Shown piece by piece: positions 1 to 8,651 of a stretch of DNA of 64,000 nt. Location: assembly GCF_008704795.1 (NCBI RefSeq), contig NZ_CP023690.1:806001-870000 (forward strand), given 5' to 3'. The position numbers and the translations under genes were made by a program. Within the stretch, counting starts at the first letter, position 1. Every line of letters begins with the position of its first letter. This DNA comes from Streptomyces spectabilis. Its GTDB lineage: Bacteria > Actinomycetota > Actinomycetes > Streptomycetales > Streptomycetaceae. The notes below the pieces were generated by a model, which was not told the DNA's origin, did no database searches, and worked only from the letters and a program-made list of their open reading frames with translations.

Positions 1-1
1 C

Positions 2-1372
2 ATGGCAGCACCCGCGTCCTCCGCACCGGCACCCGCCCCCGCACCCGGGCGGCCCTGGTACCGGCAGCTCTACTTCTGGGTCCTGACCGCCATCGTCACC
101 GGGGTGCTCACCGGCTGGCTGTGGCCTTCGGTCGGCACCGCCCTGGAGCCAGTGGGCACCACCTTCGTCTCCGCCATCAAGATGCTCATCGCGCCGATCG
201 TCTTCCTCACCGTCGTGGCGGGCATCGGCGGCGTCGACAGCCTGGGCCGCGTCGGTCGCGTGGGCCTGAAGTCACTGCTCTACTTCCAGGCGGGAACGCT
301 CGCCGCCCTGCTCGTGGGCCTGCTGGCCGTCAACCTGTTCCAGCCCGGCGCGGGCGTCCACGCCGACCCGGGGGCACTCCGCCTGGAGGGCGACGCGCGT
401 CAGTACGTCAAGGACGGGCAGGACCAGGACTGGTGGCACTTCCTCACCGACATCGTCCCCGACAGCGCCGTCGGCGCCTTCGCCGAGGGCAACATCCTCC
501 AGGTCATCTTTCTGTCGGTGCTCTTCGGCGTCGCCCTCAAGGCCGTCGGACCGATCGGCGAACCGCTCGTCGAGGGCGTCCACCGCCTCAGCGCCGTCGC
601 CTTCAAGATCCTGCACTATGTGATGCTGGCCGCTCCCGTGGGCGCCTTCGGCGCGATGGCGTACACCATCGGCGCGTACGGGATCTCCACACTCACCAGC
701 CTCGGGCAGCTCATCGGGCTCTTCTACGGCACGTCCGCGTTCTTCGTGATCGTGGTGCTCGGCGCGGTCACCGCCGCCCTCAGGATCAACATCTTCCGGC
801 TGCTCCGCCATCTGCGCGAGGAGTTCGTCCTCGTCCTCGGCACCTCGTCGTCCGAGAGCGCCCTGCCACGTCTGATGCAGAAGCTCGAAGGGCTCGGCAT
901 CCGGCGCGACATCGTCGGCCTGACGGTGCCCACGGGCTACTCCTTCAACCTGGACGGCAGCTCGATCTATCTGTCCCTGGCCGCCGTCTACATCGCCCAG
1001 GCGACCGACACCCCGCTGAGCGTCGGCCAGCAGCTCGGCCTGCTCGCCGTCATGATCCTGACGTCGAAGGGGTCCGGCGGGATCACCGGGGCCGGGTTCA
1101 TCGCCCTGGCCGCGACGCTGTCCACGGTGGGCACGGTCCCCGCGGCGGGCATCATGCTCATCTTCGGCATCGACAAGTTCATGTCCGAGTGCCGTGCCCT
1201 GACCAACCTCGCGGGCAACAGCGTGGCCACGCTCGTCGTCGCCCGCTGGGAGAACGACCTCGACGCGGCGCGCGTCAACGAGGTGCTGAGAGCCCGTGCC
1301 CCGCATCCCGCCCCGGCCGCGGACGCCGGGGACCAGGGCGAGGTCCCGGTGGAGGTGCCGAGCAAGGCCTGA
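2..1372 (+). CDS. dctA: C4-dicarboxylate/Na+ (or H+) symporter, DctA family
   Basis: This 456-residue inner-membrane carrier probably imports succinate, fumarate and malate with cations (DAACS family). An Ala/Pro-rich N-terminus of about 18 residues precedes the first helix. The serine-rich re-entrant motif [12 protein letters not shown] lies near residues 280-291, and [20 protein letters not shown], typical of glutamate/dicarboxylate carriers, near 313-332. Length fits the family. The ATG sits at base 2, so an upstream start or ribosome site cannot be judged. It ends about 107 bases before nadE on the same strand. Substrate choice between dicarboxylates and glutamate is inferred from overall similarity to DctA. 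Confidence 0.88.
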   Translation: MAAPASSAPAPAPAPGRPWYRQLYFWVLTAIVTGVLTGWLWPSVGTALEPVGTTFVSAIKMLIAPIVFLTVVAGIGGVDSLGRVGRVGLKSLLYFQAGTLAALLVGLLAVNLFQPGAGVHADPGALRLEGDARQYVKDGQDQDWWHFLTDIVPDSAVGAFAEGNILQVIFLSVLFGVALKAVGPIGEPLVEGVHRLSAVAFKILHYVMLAAPVGAFGAMAYTIGAYGISTLTSLGQLIGLFYGTSAFFVIVVLGAVTAALRINIFRLLRHLREEFVLVLGTSSSESALPRLMQKLEGLGIRRDIVGLTVPTGYSFNLDGSSIYLSLAAVYIAQATDTPLSVGQQLGLLAVMILTSKGSGGITGAGFIALAATLSTVGTVPAAGIMLIFGIDKFMSECRALTNLAGNSVATLVVARWENDLDAARVNEVLRARAPHPAPAADAGDQGEVPVEVPSKA

Positions 1373-1479
1373 GCCGCCTGGCGGCGGGCGCCGTCGGGCC
1401 TTCCTCTAGAGTGCTTGCGTCCCCTGGACGCGCCCGGCCCCGGCCGACGACGCGTGCCGCCCCCGACCGAGGAACGACC

Positions 1480-2310
1480 GTGACCGACTTGGCGCCCATA
1501 TCCCCGCAGCAGGAGATCGCCCGGGATCTCCAGGTGAGCCCGTCCTTCGAGGTGGAGCGGGAGATCGAGCGCCGGGTGGCGTTCCTCGCCGACCAGCTGA
1601 CCTCCACGGGTCTGCGCTCGCTGGTGCTCGGCATCAGCGGCGGCGTGGACTCCACGACCGCGGGGCGGCTGTGCCAGCTCGCCGTCGAGCGGGCCCGCGC
1701 CACCGGGCACGACGCCACGTTCTTCGCGATGCGGCTGCCGTACGGCACCCAGGCCGACGAGCAGGACGCACAGCTGGCGCTCGACTTCATCCGGCCCGAC
1801 CGGCTCCTGACCGTCGACGTGCGGCCCGCGAGCGACGCCGCCCTCGACGCCGCCCTCGCCGCGGGCACGGCCTTCCGCGACGCGCACCACCAGGACTTCG
1901 TCCACGGCAACATCAAGGCGCGCCAGCGCATGATCGCCCAGTACGCGGTCGCGGGCGCGCAGGAGGGCCTGGTCGTGGGCACCGACCACGCGGCCGAGGC
2001 GGTCTCCGGCTTCTTCACAAAGTTCGGCGACGGCGCGGCCGACGTGGTGCCGCTCACCGGCCTCACCAAGCGACGCGTCCGCGCCCTGGCCGACGCCCTG
2101 GGCGCGCCGGCCTCCCTGGTGTGGAAGACCCCGACCGCGGACCTGGAGACGCTGAGCCCGGGCAAGCCCGACGAGGACGCGCTGGGCGTCACGTACGACG
2201 ACATCGACGACTTCCTCGAAGGCAAGCCGGTCGCCGAGCCCGCCGCCACGGCCATCGTCCGCCGCTACCGCCTCACCGAGCACAAGCGTCAGCTGCCGAT
2301 CGCGCCCTGA
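1480..2310 (+). CDS. nadE: Ammonia-dependent NAD+ synthetase
   Basis: This cytosolic enzyme converts deamido-NAD+ to NAD+ with ATP and ammonia, the last step of NAD synthesis. The protein has 276 residues from GTG, the usual length of the short NadE form without a glutaminase domain. The PP-loop SGGVDS lies near residues 51-56, and the conserved [15 protein letters not shown] and KTPTADL segments follow. The GTG is chosen because a GAGGAAC ribosome site lies just upstream and homology starts with [16 protein letters not shown]. The frame stays open far upstream through dctA, but that part is antisense-like shadow. It converges on the alkylsulfatase gene across a strong hairpin. Confidence 0.93.
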   Translation: MTDLAPISPQQEIARDLQVSPSFEVEREIERRVAFLADQLTSTGLRSLVLGISGGVDSTTAGRLCQLAVERARATGHDATFFAMRLPYGTQADEQDAQLALDFIRPDRLLTVDVRPASDAALDAALAAGTAFRDAHHQDFVHGNIKARQRMIAQYAVAGAQEGLVVGTDHAAEAVSGFFTKFGDGAADVVPLTGLTKRRVRALADALGAPASLVWKTPTADLETLSPGKPDEDALGVTYDDIDDFLEGKPVAEPAATAIVRRYRLTEHKRQLPIAP

Positions 2311-2363
2311 GCCCCGCCTCGCCTCGCCTCGCCGGTGGTGTCGTCAGCTCTGATGCCACGCGC

Positions 2364-2403
2364 GTGGGTGCGGCCCGGACACAGGAGTCCGGGCCGCACC
2401 CAC
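2364..2403. terminator. Bidirectional hairpin terminator
   Basis: A perfect 17-bp inverted repeat (arms 2364-2380 and 2387-2403, loop ACAGGA) lies between the convergent nadE and alkylsulfatase genes. It has no U tract, as is common in Streptomyces. Confidence 0.85.
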
Positions 2404-2431
2404 TTCGTCACCGCGTGGCGCGGCGGACTCG

Positions 2432-4597
2432 TCAGCTCCGTACGCGCGGAGTGACGATCGGGAACTTCGGGTCGGGCAGCGTCAGCGTGCCGAAGACGGC
2501 GTCCGTCGCCGCCTGGGCGTCCGCGCCCTCAAGCGTGATCTTCTTGTCGTCGACCGCCTGGTTGAAGTTCTCCTTGTAGCCGGGCTTCTCGGCCAGCTCG
2601 TCGAGCGCCTTGCGGCTCAGCCTGATCGTGGCGTCCGGCGTCTTGACGAAGCGGTCACCGCCCTCCACGAAGACCAGCACGCCGTTGCGGAGCGTCGTGG
2701 TGCACTTGTCCCCCGTCTCGGCTCCGGTCTCGGCGTCGAGGAAGACCCAGTCGAGCGCGATCGGAGTGCGGTGCCGCTCGGCCGCCGTCGGCCCGTCCAC
2801 GCTGCGCGCGAGCGCGGAGAAGTACTGCTCCAGGGTCGTGCTGCGGATCAGGTCCACGGAGGACTGGCTGGTGATCAGCGGCTGCGGGCCGTTCACGACC
2901 TCCTGGGCGCCGGTGAGGTAGGCGTTGCGCCAGGTCGCGTTCTCCCTGCCGTAGCCGAGCTGGGTGAAGACCTTGGCCTGGAGCTCCTTGGCCCGCGTGA
3001 CCTGGGCCTCGGGGTACGAGACACCCTCTTCGGCCGCCCCGAAGATGACGTGGTTGAGGATCTCGGCGGCCCAGCGGAAGCCGTCCGGCGTGTCGCCCTC
3101 GTAGGCCTGCCGGGCCGTGTCCACCACGGCTTCGACGCCGCCCATCGCCTTCACGTAGGCCGCGCCCGCCGTGGTGGGCGGCAGCTCCCACAGGTGGGCC
3201 GGGTTGCCGTCGTACCAGCCCATGTAGCGCTGGTAGACCGCCTTCAGGTTGTGGCTCATCGAGCCGTAGTAGCCGCGGTTGTACCAGTGGTCGCCCAGGC
3301 CCGGGGGGAGCTCCTTGAGCTGCTCGGCGATCTCGATGCCCGTGTAACCGGAGTTGATGAGGCGCAGGGACTGGTCGTTGAGGTAGCCGTACATGTCGCG
3401 CTGCTTGTTGAGGAATTCGAGGATGCGCCTGTTGGACGGCTTCTCGCCCGGCTCTTCGTGCTCGACCTCGGCCCACATCGGCCAGTGGTGCGAGGCGAAG
3501 AGGACGTCGGTGTGCTCGCCGAAGGTCTGGATCGCCTCGGTGAGGTACTTCGACCAGGCGTGTGCGTCCCGCACCTGGGCGCCGCGCAGGCTCAGGATGT
3601 TGTGCATGGTGTGCGTGGCGTTCTCCGCGACGCACAGCGTCCGGGCGTCCGGGAGGTAGATGTTCATCTCCGCCGGGGCCTCGGTGCCGGGCGTGAGCTG
3701 GAAGACGATCGAGAAGCCGGAGTCCTCGAACTCGTACGCGTACAGCTCCGGCCGCCAGGGGATGACGTACGAGTCGTTCCAGTCCTTCTTCGCGACCGGC
3801 TGGTGGTCGGGGCCGCCGATGTAGACGGTCGGCGGGACCAGCGTCACCTCGCCGGTGGAGACCGTCAGGCCCAGGCCCGAACCGCACTGCCCCGTGGGGC
3901 CCTTGTCCAGCTGCGCCGCGTACATGAACTGCGCGCGCCGGGCCATCGCAGGACCCGCGTAGATGTTCTCGCTGACCGCGTGCTCCAGGAAGCCCTCAGG
4001 GGCGACGACGGGCACGCCCGGCTCCAGGGGGTCACCCGCCTCGTGGAAGATGCCGCGTGCGCCACCGAAGTGGTCGACGTGGCAGTGGGTGTAGATCAGG
4101 CCCTTGACCGGCCGCTGCTCCCTGGTCAGCTCCGTCTTGTCGCGGAACAGCTTCAGGGCGGCCTGTGCGGTCTCGTAGCAGGCCAGCGGGTCGATGATGA
4201 TCAGGCCCTGGGCGTACTCGACGATCGTCATGTTCGACAGGTCGTAGCCGCGCACCTGGTAGACGCGGTACTCGGGACACGACGTGACCTGGAACAGCCC
4301 CGAGACGGCCGTCAACTCGCCCTGCCGATGCAGACTGCCGTTGACCGACGGCATCTCCGTCCGCAGCTCGGGGGCGAGGAATGCGTACGAGGTGAAGTCC
4401 CAGACCACCTTCTCGCTGTCCTTGCGGGACACGATGACGGGGACGTCGGGCGGGGCGAGCTGGAACCTGCTGGCGTCGGCGAAGTCCTTGCCGTTCTTCT
4501 CGTCGGCGGCGTCAGCCTCTTCGGCAGCCTTGCGGTTCGCCTCGGCGACTGCGGCCGAGGGCTCGATCGGCGCGGTGTGCCCGGGCTTTACAGGCAT
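2432..4597 (-). CDS. Alkyl sulfatase, metallo-beta-lactamase fold (SdsA1/BDS1 type)
   Basis: This enzyme probably hydrolyses alkyl sulfates such as SDS to alcohol and sulfate. The protein has 721 residues from ATG at 4597, which follows a GAGGGG ribosome site; an in-frame start 25 codons upstream lacks one. The zinc-binding HCHVDHFGG signature is near residues 170-178. An alkylsulfatase dimerisation domain follows in the middle (YNRGYYGSMSHNLKAVYQRY), then a C-terminal SCP2-like domain (about 590-721) that binds the hydrophobic tail. No clear secretion signal is visible, unlike the periplasmic Pseudomonas SdsA1, so location is uncertain. It is monocistronic and separated from nadE by a terminator. 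Confidence 0.9.
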   Translation of the reverse strand: MPVKPGHTAPIEPSAAVAEANRKAAEEADAADEKNGKDFADASRFQLAPPDVPVIVSRKDSEKVVWDFTSYAFLAPELRTEMPSVNGSLHRQGELTAVSGLFQVTSCPEYRVYQVRGYDLSNMTIVEYAQGLIIIDPLACYETAQAALKLFRDKTELTREQRPVKGLIYTHCHVDHFGGARGIFHEAGDPLEPGVPVVAPEGFLEHAVSENIYAGPAMARRAQFMYAAQLDKGPTGQCGSGLGLTVSTGEVTLVPPTVYIGGPDHQPVAKKDWNDSYVIPWRPELYAYEFEDSGFSIVFQLTPGTEAPAEMNIYLPDARTLCVAENATHTMHNILSLRGAQVRDAHAWSKYLTEAIQTFGEHTDVLFASHHWPMWAEVEHEEPGEKPSNRRILEFLNKQRDMYGYLNDQSLRLINSGYTGIEIAEQLKELPPGLGDHWYNRGYYGSMSHNLKAVYQRYMGWYDGNPAHLWELPPTTAGAAYVKAMGGVEAVVDTARQAYEGDTPDGFRWAAEILNHVIFGAAEEGVSYPEAQVTRAKELQAKVFTQLGYGRENATWRNAYLTGAQEVVNGPQPLITSQSSVDLIRSTTLEQYFSALARSVDGPTAAERHRTPIALDWVFLDAETGAETGDKCTTTLRNGVLVFVEGGDRFVKTPDATIRLSRKALDELAEKPGYKENFNQAVDDKKITLEGADAQAATDAVFGTLTLPDPKFPIVTPRVRS

Positions 4598-4804
4598 GAC
4601 GAAATCCCCTCCACGACGGCGTGCGGAAACCATTCTGCAAACGATCGTGACGCTATGCGCACGATCCGTCACTCACAAGAGAGGTGAACGAGCCAACGGT
4701 GACAGAGGGGCGGTTGACACCCGGTGAACTCGGCGGACAGTGCCTGGGGTGAAAGCCGTACGCCGCGCGGGTGAAGGAGCGCGTACCCGCACGCGTCGTG
4801 GGCA
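4598..4804. promoter_or_regulatory. Intergenic region between divergent genes
   Basis: About 200 bases separate the divergent alkylsulfatase and EF-hand genes. A TTGACA hexamer at 4714-4719 on the plus strand could be a -35 box for the EF-hand gene, but no good -10 follows at the right distance. No other structure is seen. Confidence 0.3.
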
Positions 4805-5173
4805 GTGAGCCTCATTCGCTCACACAGGAGAAGAGGCAGTGGTGCGCGCCCCGCGCGGGATCCGCTGGTCGTGGCCGCGCACGCCGCGCACGAGCGGGTC
4901 TACGCGTCCATGGACGCGGAGGGCGACGGGCGCGTGACCTTGGAGGAGTACGCGGCCTGGGCCGGGGGCCCGGCCTTCGACGAGGTCTGCCGACCCGCGC
5001 TGGGCTCCCTGTTCGACCTGGCCGACGGCGACGGCCGCGTGAGCCGTGACGAGTACCTCGCGTCCATCCGCGCCTACGTGATCAGCAGCGGCCCCACGGG
5101 AGTCGACGCCCTGTACGCGACCCCCGGCGCACCGTCGGCCCGCCGAGACGGCGTCGCGCCCACTGGGACTTGA
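4805..5173 (+). CDS. Small EF-hand calcium-binding protein, possibly 5'-truncated
   Basis: The reading frame (122 residues from GTG) encodes two EF-hand segments. The first loop, DAEGDGRVTLEE (near residues 36-47), has the canonical acidic positions 1, 3, 5 and 12. The second, LADGDGRVSRDE, appears two residues short and has Leu instead of Asp at position 1, so it may not bind calcium. Streptomyces relatives usually have four EF-hands and about 170 residues, so this looks like the C-terminal half. The assigned GTG has no nearby ribosome site. The good site AGGAGAAGAGG (4827-4837) serves GTG codons at 4839 and 4842, which are in another frame. A frameshift or decayed gene is possible. Confidence 0.55.
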   Translation: MSLIRSHRRRGSGARPARDPLVVAAHAAHERVYASMDAEGDGRVTLEEYAAWAGGPAFDEVCRPALGSLFDLADGDGRVSRDEYLASIRAYVISSGPTGVDALYATPGAPSARRDGVAPTGT

Positions 5174-5179
5174 TGGGGC

Positions 5180-5218
5180 GCGGGTCGGTCCCGTGCGGTG
5201 GGCACGGGACCGACCCGC
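5180..5218. terminator. Bidirectional hairpin terminator
   Basis: A perfect 17-bp inverted repeat (arms 5180-5196 and 5202-5218) with a 5-base loop sits between the convergent EF-hand and SulP genes. Confidence 0.85.
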
Positions 5219-5242
5219 TCTGTCAGAGCCGTGGGTGAGGGG

Positions 5243-6808
5243 TCAACGCCTCGCTCCCGCAGGCTCCTTGCTCTCTTCGGGGTCCGCCGTGTCACCGGCG
5301 GGCGGTTCTCGGTCTGCCGCCGCCACCGTCTTCTCGTGACGTTCGGACCACACCGTGAGGGCCGTCGAGCAGGCGTGGTCCAGGTGGCGAAGGCCCGTCA
5401 GGTCGAGTTCGGTCCTGCGGTCGCCGGGGAGTGCCTCCAGCTGGTCGAGGATCTTCGGAAGGCGCAGGAACGTGGCGTTGCCGACCACGCGGACGCGGAT
5501 CGTGCCGGTGCCTTCGAGGCCCTCGACCTCCAGGTGCACGTGGGAGGTGTCCCAGGCCGTCTTGACGATGGCGAGCGCCAGGCCGATGAGGACGCCCTCG
5601 AACATGTTGGTCGCCACGATCGCGAGCGCGGTGACCGCGAGGACGAGGGCCTCGCCGCGGTGCTCGCGCCACAGCGGCCCGAACGCCTTGACGGGGATGA
5701 GCTTCCAGCCCGCGTGGATCAGGACTCCGGCGAGCGCCGCCACCGGTATGACGCCGAGCGCCGCGGGGAAGGCCGCGGCGAAGGCCAGGAGCCACACGCC
5801 GTGCAGCACCCGGGACGCCTTGGTCCTGGCCCCGGCCTGCACGTTGGCGGCGCTGCGCACGATCACCGCGGTCATCGGAAGGGCGCCGAGCGCCCCGCAC
5901 ACCGCGTTGCCCGCGCCCTGGGCCATCAGCTCCTTGTCGTAGTCGGTGCGCGGACCGTCGTGCATGCGGTCCACGGCCGCCGCGCTGAACAGCGACTCGG
6001 CGGACGCGATCAGGGTGAAGGCGAGCACGGTGCCGATCGCGCCCGCGAGGGCGCCGCCTTCCACGAGGGCGGAGAACGCGTCGCCGCCGGGCGGCTGCAC
6101 CGCGTCCACCAACCCCTGCACCTCGACCTTCGCCACCGGCAGGTCGAAGGCGAAGACGGCGAGCGTGGCCAGGGCGACCGCGGCGAGCGGCCCGGGCAGC
6201 ACCTGGGCGGCCTTCCGCCACCGCGGCCACAGCACCAAGACGGCGATGGTGCCGGTGCCGACGGCGAACGCGGCCAGGGCGTCGCCGGAGCCGGCCGTGT
6301 CGGCGGCGAGCCGGGGCAGTTCGGCCAGCTTGTCGAGGCCGGACGCGGGCGCCTTGGCGTCGACGAGCGCGTACAGCTGTCCGGCGATGAGGACGAGGCC
6401 GATGCCCGCGAGCATCCCCTGGACCACCGCCACGGATATCGCGCGGAACCAGCGGCCGAGGCGCAGCGCTCCCATCGCCAGCTGGAGGAGCCCGGCGATC
6501 AGCACCAGGGCGCCGAGCGCCGCGATGCCGTACTCCCGCACGGCCTCGTACACGAGGACGGTCAGACCGGCGGCGGGGCCGCTGACCTGGAGGCTGCTGC
6601 CGGGCAGCAGACCGGTCAGGAGGCCGCCGACGATGCCGGTGACCAGACCCAGCTCGGCCGGTACGCCGGAGGCGACGGCCACCCCGACGCACAGGGGGAC
6701 GGCGACGAGGAAGACCACGATCGACGCGGTGAAGTCCGCGCGCAGTGTGGAGAGGTCACGCACTGGGGGCCTTTTCATGGTCGGTACGTCAGCTTTCATG
6801 GGTTTCAC
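5243..6808 (-). CDS. SulP family anion transporter (bicarbonate or sulfate), with STAS-like tail
   Basis: This 521-residue membrane transporter starts with the family signature region ADFTASIVVFLVAVPLCVGVA and has about 10-12 hydrophobic segments. A STAS-like C-terminal domain follows (about residues 420-500, containing TELDLTGLRHLDHACS). The carbonic anhydrase gene lies immediately upstream on the same strand with a 15-base gap. In bacteria, SulP carriers encoded next to or fused with carbonic anhydrases are usually read as bicarbonate transporters, so bicarbonate is more likely than sulfate here. The GTG at 6808 follows GGGGAA; ATG codons at 6799 and 6778 are alternative starts. Confidence 0.85.
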   Translation of the reverse strand: MKPMKADVPTMKRPPVRDLSTLRADFTASIVVFLVAVPLCVGVAVASGVPAELGLVTGIVGGLLTGLLPGSSLQVSGPAAGLTVLVYEAVREYGIAALGALVLIAGLLQLAMGALRLGRWFRAISVAVVQGMLAGIGLVLIAGQLYALVDAKAPASGLDKLAELPRLAADTAGSGDALAAFAVGTGTIAVLVLWPRWRKAAQVLPGPLAAVALATLAVFAFDLPVAKVEVQGLVDAVQPPGGDAFSALVEGGALAGAIGTVLAFTLIASAESLFSAAAVDRMHDGPRTDYDKELMAQGAGNAVCGALGALPMTAVIVRSAANVQAGARTKASRVLHGVWLLAFAAAFPAALGVIPVAALAGVLIHAGWKLIPVKAFGPLWREHRGEALVLAVTALAIVATNMFEGVLIGLALAIVKTAWDTSHVHLEVEGLEGTGTIRVRVVGNATFLRLPKILDQLEALPGDRRTELDLTGLRHLDHACSTALTVWSERHEKTVAAADREPPAGDTADPEESKEPAGARR

Positions 6809-6823
6809 CGGTGTTCCCCGCGC

Positions 6824-7426
6824 TCACAGCGGGAGGAACAGGTCGGTCTCGGCGTGATGGGCCGCCACCAGGCCGGTGTGGACCTCGTAGTACCAGCCGT
6901 GCAGACGGACGTCGCCGCTCTCCAGGCGCTCGCGGACGCACGGGTAGCCGCGCAGGCGTGCCAGCTGTTCGCGCACGTGGCGCTGGACGGCGGCGGCGAC
7001 CGCGGGCCCGTCGTCGGCGGGCAGTTCGCTGGACAGCTGGCGGTCGAGCCAGTCCCGTACGGCGGGCAGCTCGGCGAGGTCCTCGCCGCGGGCCTTGGCG
7101 CCGACGGCGCCGCAGTGCGAGTGGCCGCAGACGACGATGTCGGCGACGCCCAGGACGCGCATCGCGTACTCGATGGTGGCGCCTTCCGAGCTGGCGGGCC
7201 GGTCCGCCTCGTAGGGGGGCACCGCGTTGCCCGCGGTGCGCAGCTCGAAGAGGTCGCCGGGGCGGGCGCCGGTGATCAGGGAGGGTACGACCCGGGAGTC
7301 GGAGCAGGTGATGAAGAGGGCGAGCGGGGACTGCCCGGCGGCGAGCCGTCCGAACGTCTCCTGTTCCTCGCGGCGTTCGGCGATGCGGGCGGTCATGCCG
7401 CGGGCGTGCGTGATGAAGGTCTCCAT
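6824..7426 (-). CDS. Beta-class carbonic anhydrase
   Basis: This enzyme interconverts CO2 and bicarbonate in the cytosol. The protein has 200 residues from ATG at 7426, with AGGAGA about 10 bases upstream. Zinc ligands are visible in CSDSR (Cys, with the Asp-Arg dyad) and CGHSHCGAV (His, Cys), as in beta-class enzymes. A longer open frame extends upstream to 7831, but it is low-complexity Arg/Pro sequence outside the family. Its stop lies 15 bases before the SulP transporter, so the two are probably cotranscribed and act together in bicarbonate handling. Confidence 0.93.
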   Translation of the reverse strand: METFITHARGMTARIAERREEQETFGRLAAGQSPLALFITCSDSRVVPSLITGARPGDLFELRTAGNAVPPYEADRPASSEGATIEYAMRVLGVADIVVCGHSHCGAVGAKARGEDLAELPAVRDWLDRQLSSELPADDGPAVAAAVQRHVREQLARLRGYPCVRERLESGDVRLHGWYYEVHTGLVAAHHAETDLFLPL

Positions 7427-7494
7427 GGCGAAGACGTCTCCTGGGGTGTCGGTGTGGGGTGTGCGGTCGGCGGGGAGGGTTCCCGGCTGTCCGC

Positions 7495-7932
7495 TCAGGA
7501 GCGCGAAACGCAGTGCAGGAGGAGCAGTTGGGCGCCCGATCTGGCGGGCGTGGCCGCGTCGGGTCGGGGACCGGTGGGTCCGCGGGCCGCGCGGGCGTCG
7601 GCGGGGTCGGCCGTGGCGGAGCGTGCCCGCGCGGCGGCGGCCCGGAGGGGTGCCTGGGCGGTGTGCGCACGGCCGCGGACGAAGTGAGGGGGAGGGTGGG
7701 GGACTTCGCCGTCTCTGAGCGTGCGTTCCCGTGTTTCCATGGCGGCCGGGGGTGGTCCCGGCGCGGCCAGACTGGACGGGGCCGCCGCGTCGGGGGCCGC
7801 CCCCGCGACGGCGGGCGCGGCGCCGCCCCACAGGAGGGACAGCAGGACGATCACGGTGGTGGCGGCCCAGCGGCGCGCTCGCGTTGCCGGGCCCGCTCGG
7901 CCGGCCGGGCGGTCGGTCGTGTGGTGCCTCAT
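7495..7932 (-). CDS. Putative secreted or leader-type protein upstream of carbonic anhydrase
   Basis: This 145-residue frame begins with a basic stretch and a hydrophobic segment ending AAPAVAG (about residues 20-45), like a signal peptide. A Pro/Arg-rich region follows, then a C-terminus reading QLLLLHCVSRS. It ends 68 bases before the carbonic anhydrase gene. I see no ribosome site before the ATG at 7932, which lowers confidence. The short Leu-rich tail with one Cys codon so close to a transporter operon recalls the 'putative leader peptides' annotated before sulfur-related genes in actinobacteria, but no short start codon is in frame. I do not recognise the protein. Confidence 0.4.
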   Translation of the reverse strand: MRHHTTDRPAGRAGPATRARRWAATTVIVLLSLLWGGAAPAVAGAAPDAAAPSSLAAPGPPPAAMETRERTLRDGEVPHPPPHFVRGRAHTAQAPLRAAAARARSATADPADARAARGPTGPRPDAATPARSGAQLLLLHCVSRS

Positions 7933-8050
7933 CGTCGTCAGGAGGTGTCGGGCGCGCGGCGGCGCGCGGGACGGCCGGTCACGAGGAGCGGGGCGCAGGC
8001 CTTGCTCTCCGCGTGCGGCGGGGCAGTCGTGGCGGCGCGCGGGTGCCCGT

Positions 8051-8617
8051 TCAACTGCCGCCCGCTTCCTGAGGAGTGGTCACCGCGGTCAGCTCGCTGA
8101 TCTCGGACAGCGTCATGCCGAGCTGCTCGTGCAGGAAGCGCACGATCGTCCAGTGCGGCAGCGCGCCCTCGTCGAAGGGGCCGAACTCCCTCACGTACAG
8201 CGGGATCCAGCGCAGCGCCTCCTCTATCGCCTGCTCCCTGCCCGGCTCGCGCTGGTAGTCCTCGTACGCGATGCTGCGGTGCTCGATGAAGAACCCGCCG
8301 GGCAGGCGCTGGGCGCACAGGGCGCGGTACTCGCGGGTCTGCAGGATCAGGTAGTGCCAGATCTCGTCGATCTCCTGCTCCACGGGGAGGAAGAGACCGC
8401 TGAGCCGGTCCGGGTGGCGGGAGACGAGGTAGAGGTAGCGCAGACACTCGGTGACCTGGCGCTCGACGTACTCCTGCGGGGCGTCGGTCGCCGCGGCGAA
8501 GTGCGCCACCACCTCGGCGTGCAGGCCGTCGCCGAGGAGGGCGGCGAGGTCCGCGGCGGACACGTGGTCGACGGCGGGCGCGAGGGGGGCGGCGGACGCG
8601 ATCGGCTGCGTGGTCAT
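8051..8617 (-). CDS. GRDP-like (glycine-rich domain-containing protein-like) cytosolic protein
   Basis: This 188-residue soluble protein contains IDEIWHYLILQTREYRALC (near residues 84-102) followed by FIEH. This recalls the (V/I)DE(V/I)WH...H/L..T..Y...C signature of the GRDP-like/DUF1399 family, whose function is unknown. The ATG at 8617 follows GGGAGC. The gene is 34 bases downstream of the PaaK-like adenylating enzyme and in the same transcription unit as the GCIS-repeat peptide, so a role in modifying or handling that peptide is possible. There are no transmembrane segments and no signal peptide. The family call rests on motif reading only. Confidence 0.7.
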   Translation of the reverse strand: MTTQPIASAAPLAPAVDHVSAADLAALLGDGLHAEVVAHFAAATDAPQEYVERQVTECLRYLYLVSRHPDRLSGLFLPVEQEIDEIWHYLILQTREYRALCAQRLPGGFFIEHRSIAYEDYQREPGREQAIEEALRWIPLYVREFGPFDEGALPHWTIVRFLHEQLGMTLSEISELTAVTTPQEAGGS

Positions 8618-8651
8618 GGTGCTCCCGGGAGGCGTGGCGAGGTGCGGGGGG

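Noticed and set aside
121..1479. N-terminal 450-codon extension of the nadE frame
   Set aside because: It overlaps dctA, is low-complexity, and the NadE family starts at the GTG at 1480.
272..2283. Long minus-strand frames opposite dctA and nadE
   Set aside because: They are Arg/Gly/Ala-rich shadows of GC-rich genes with no domain, and the plus-strand proteins are clearly conserved.
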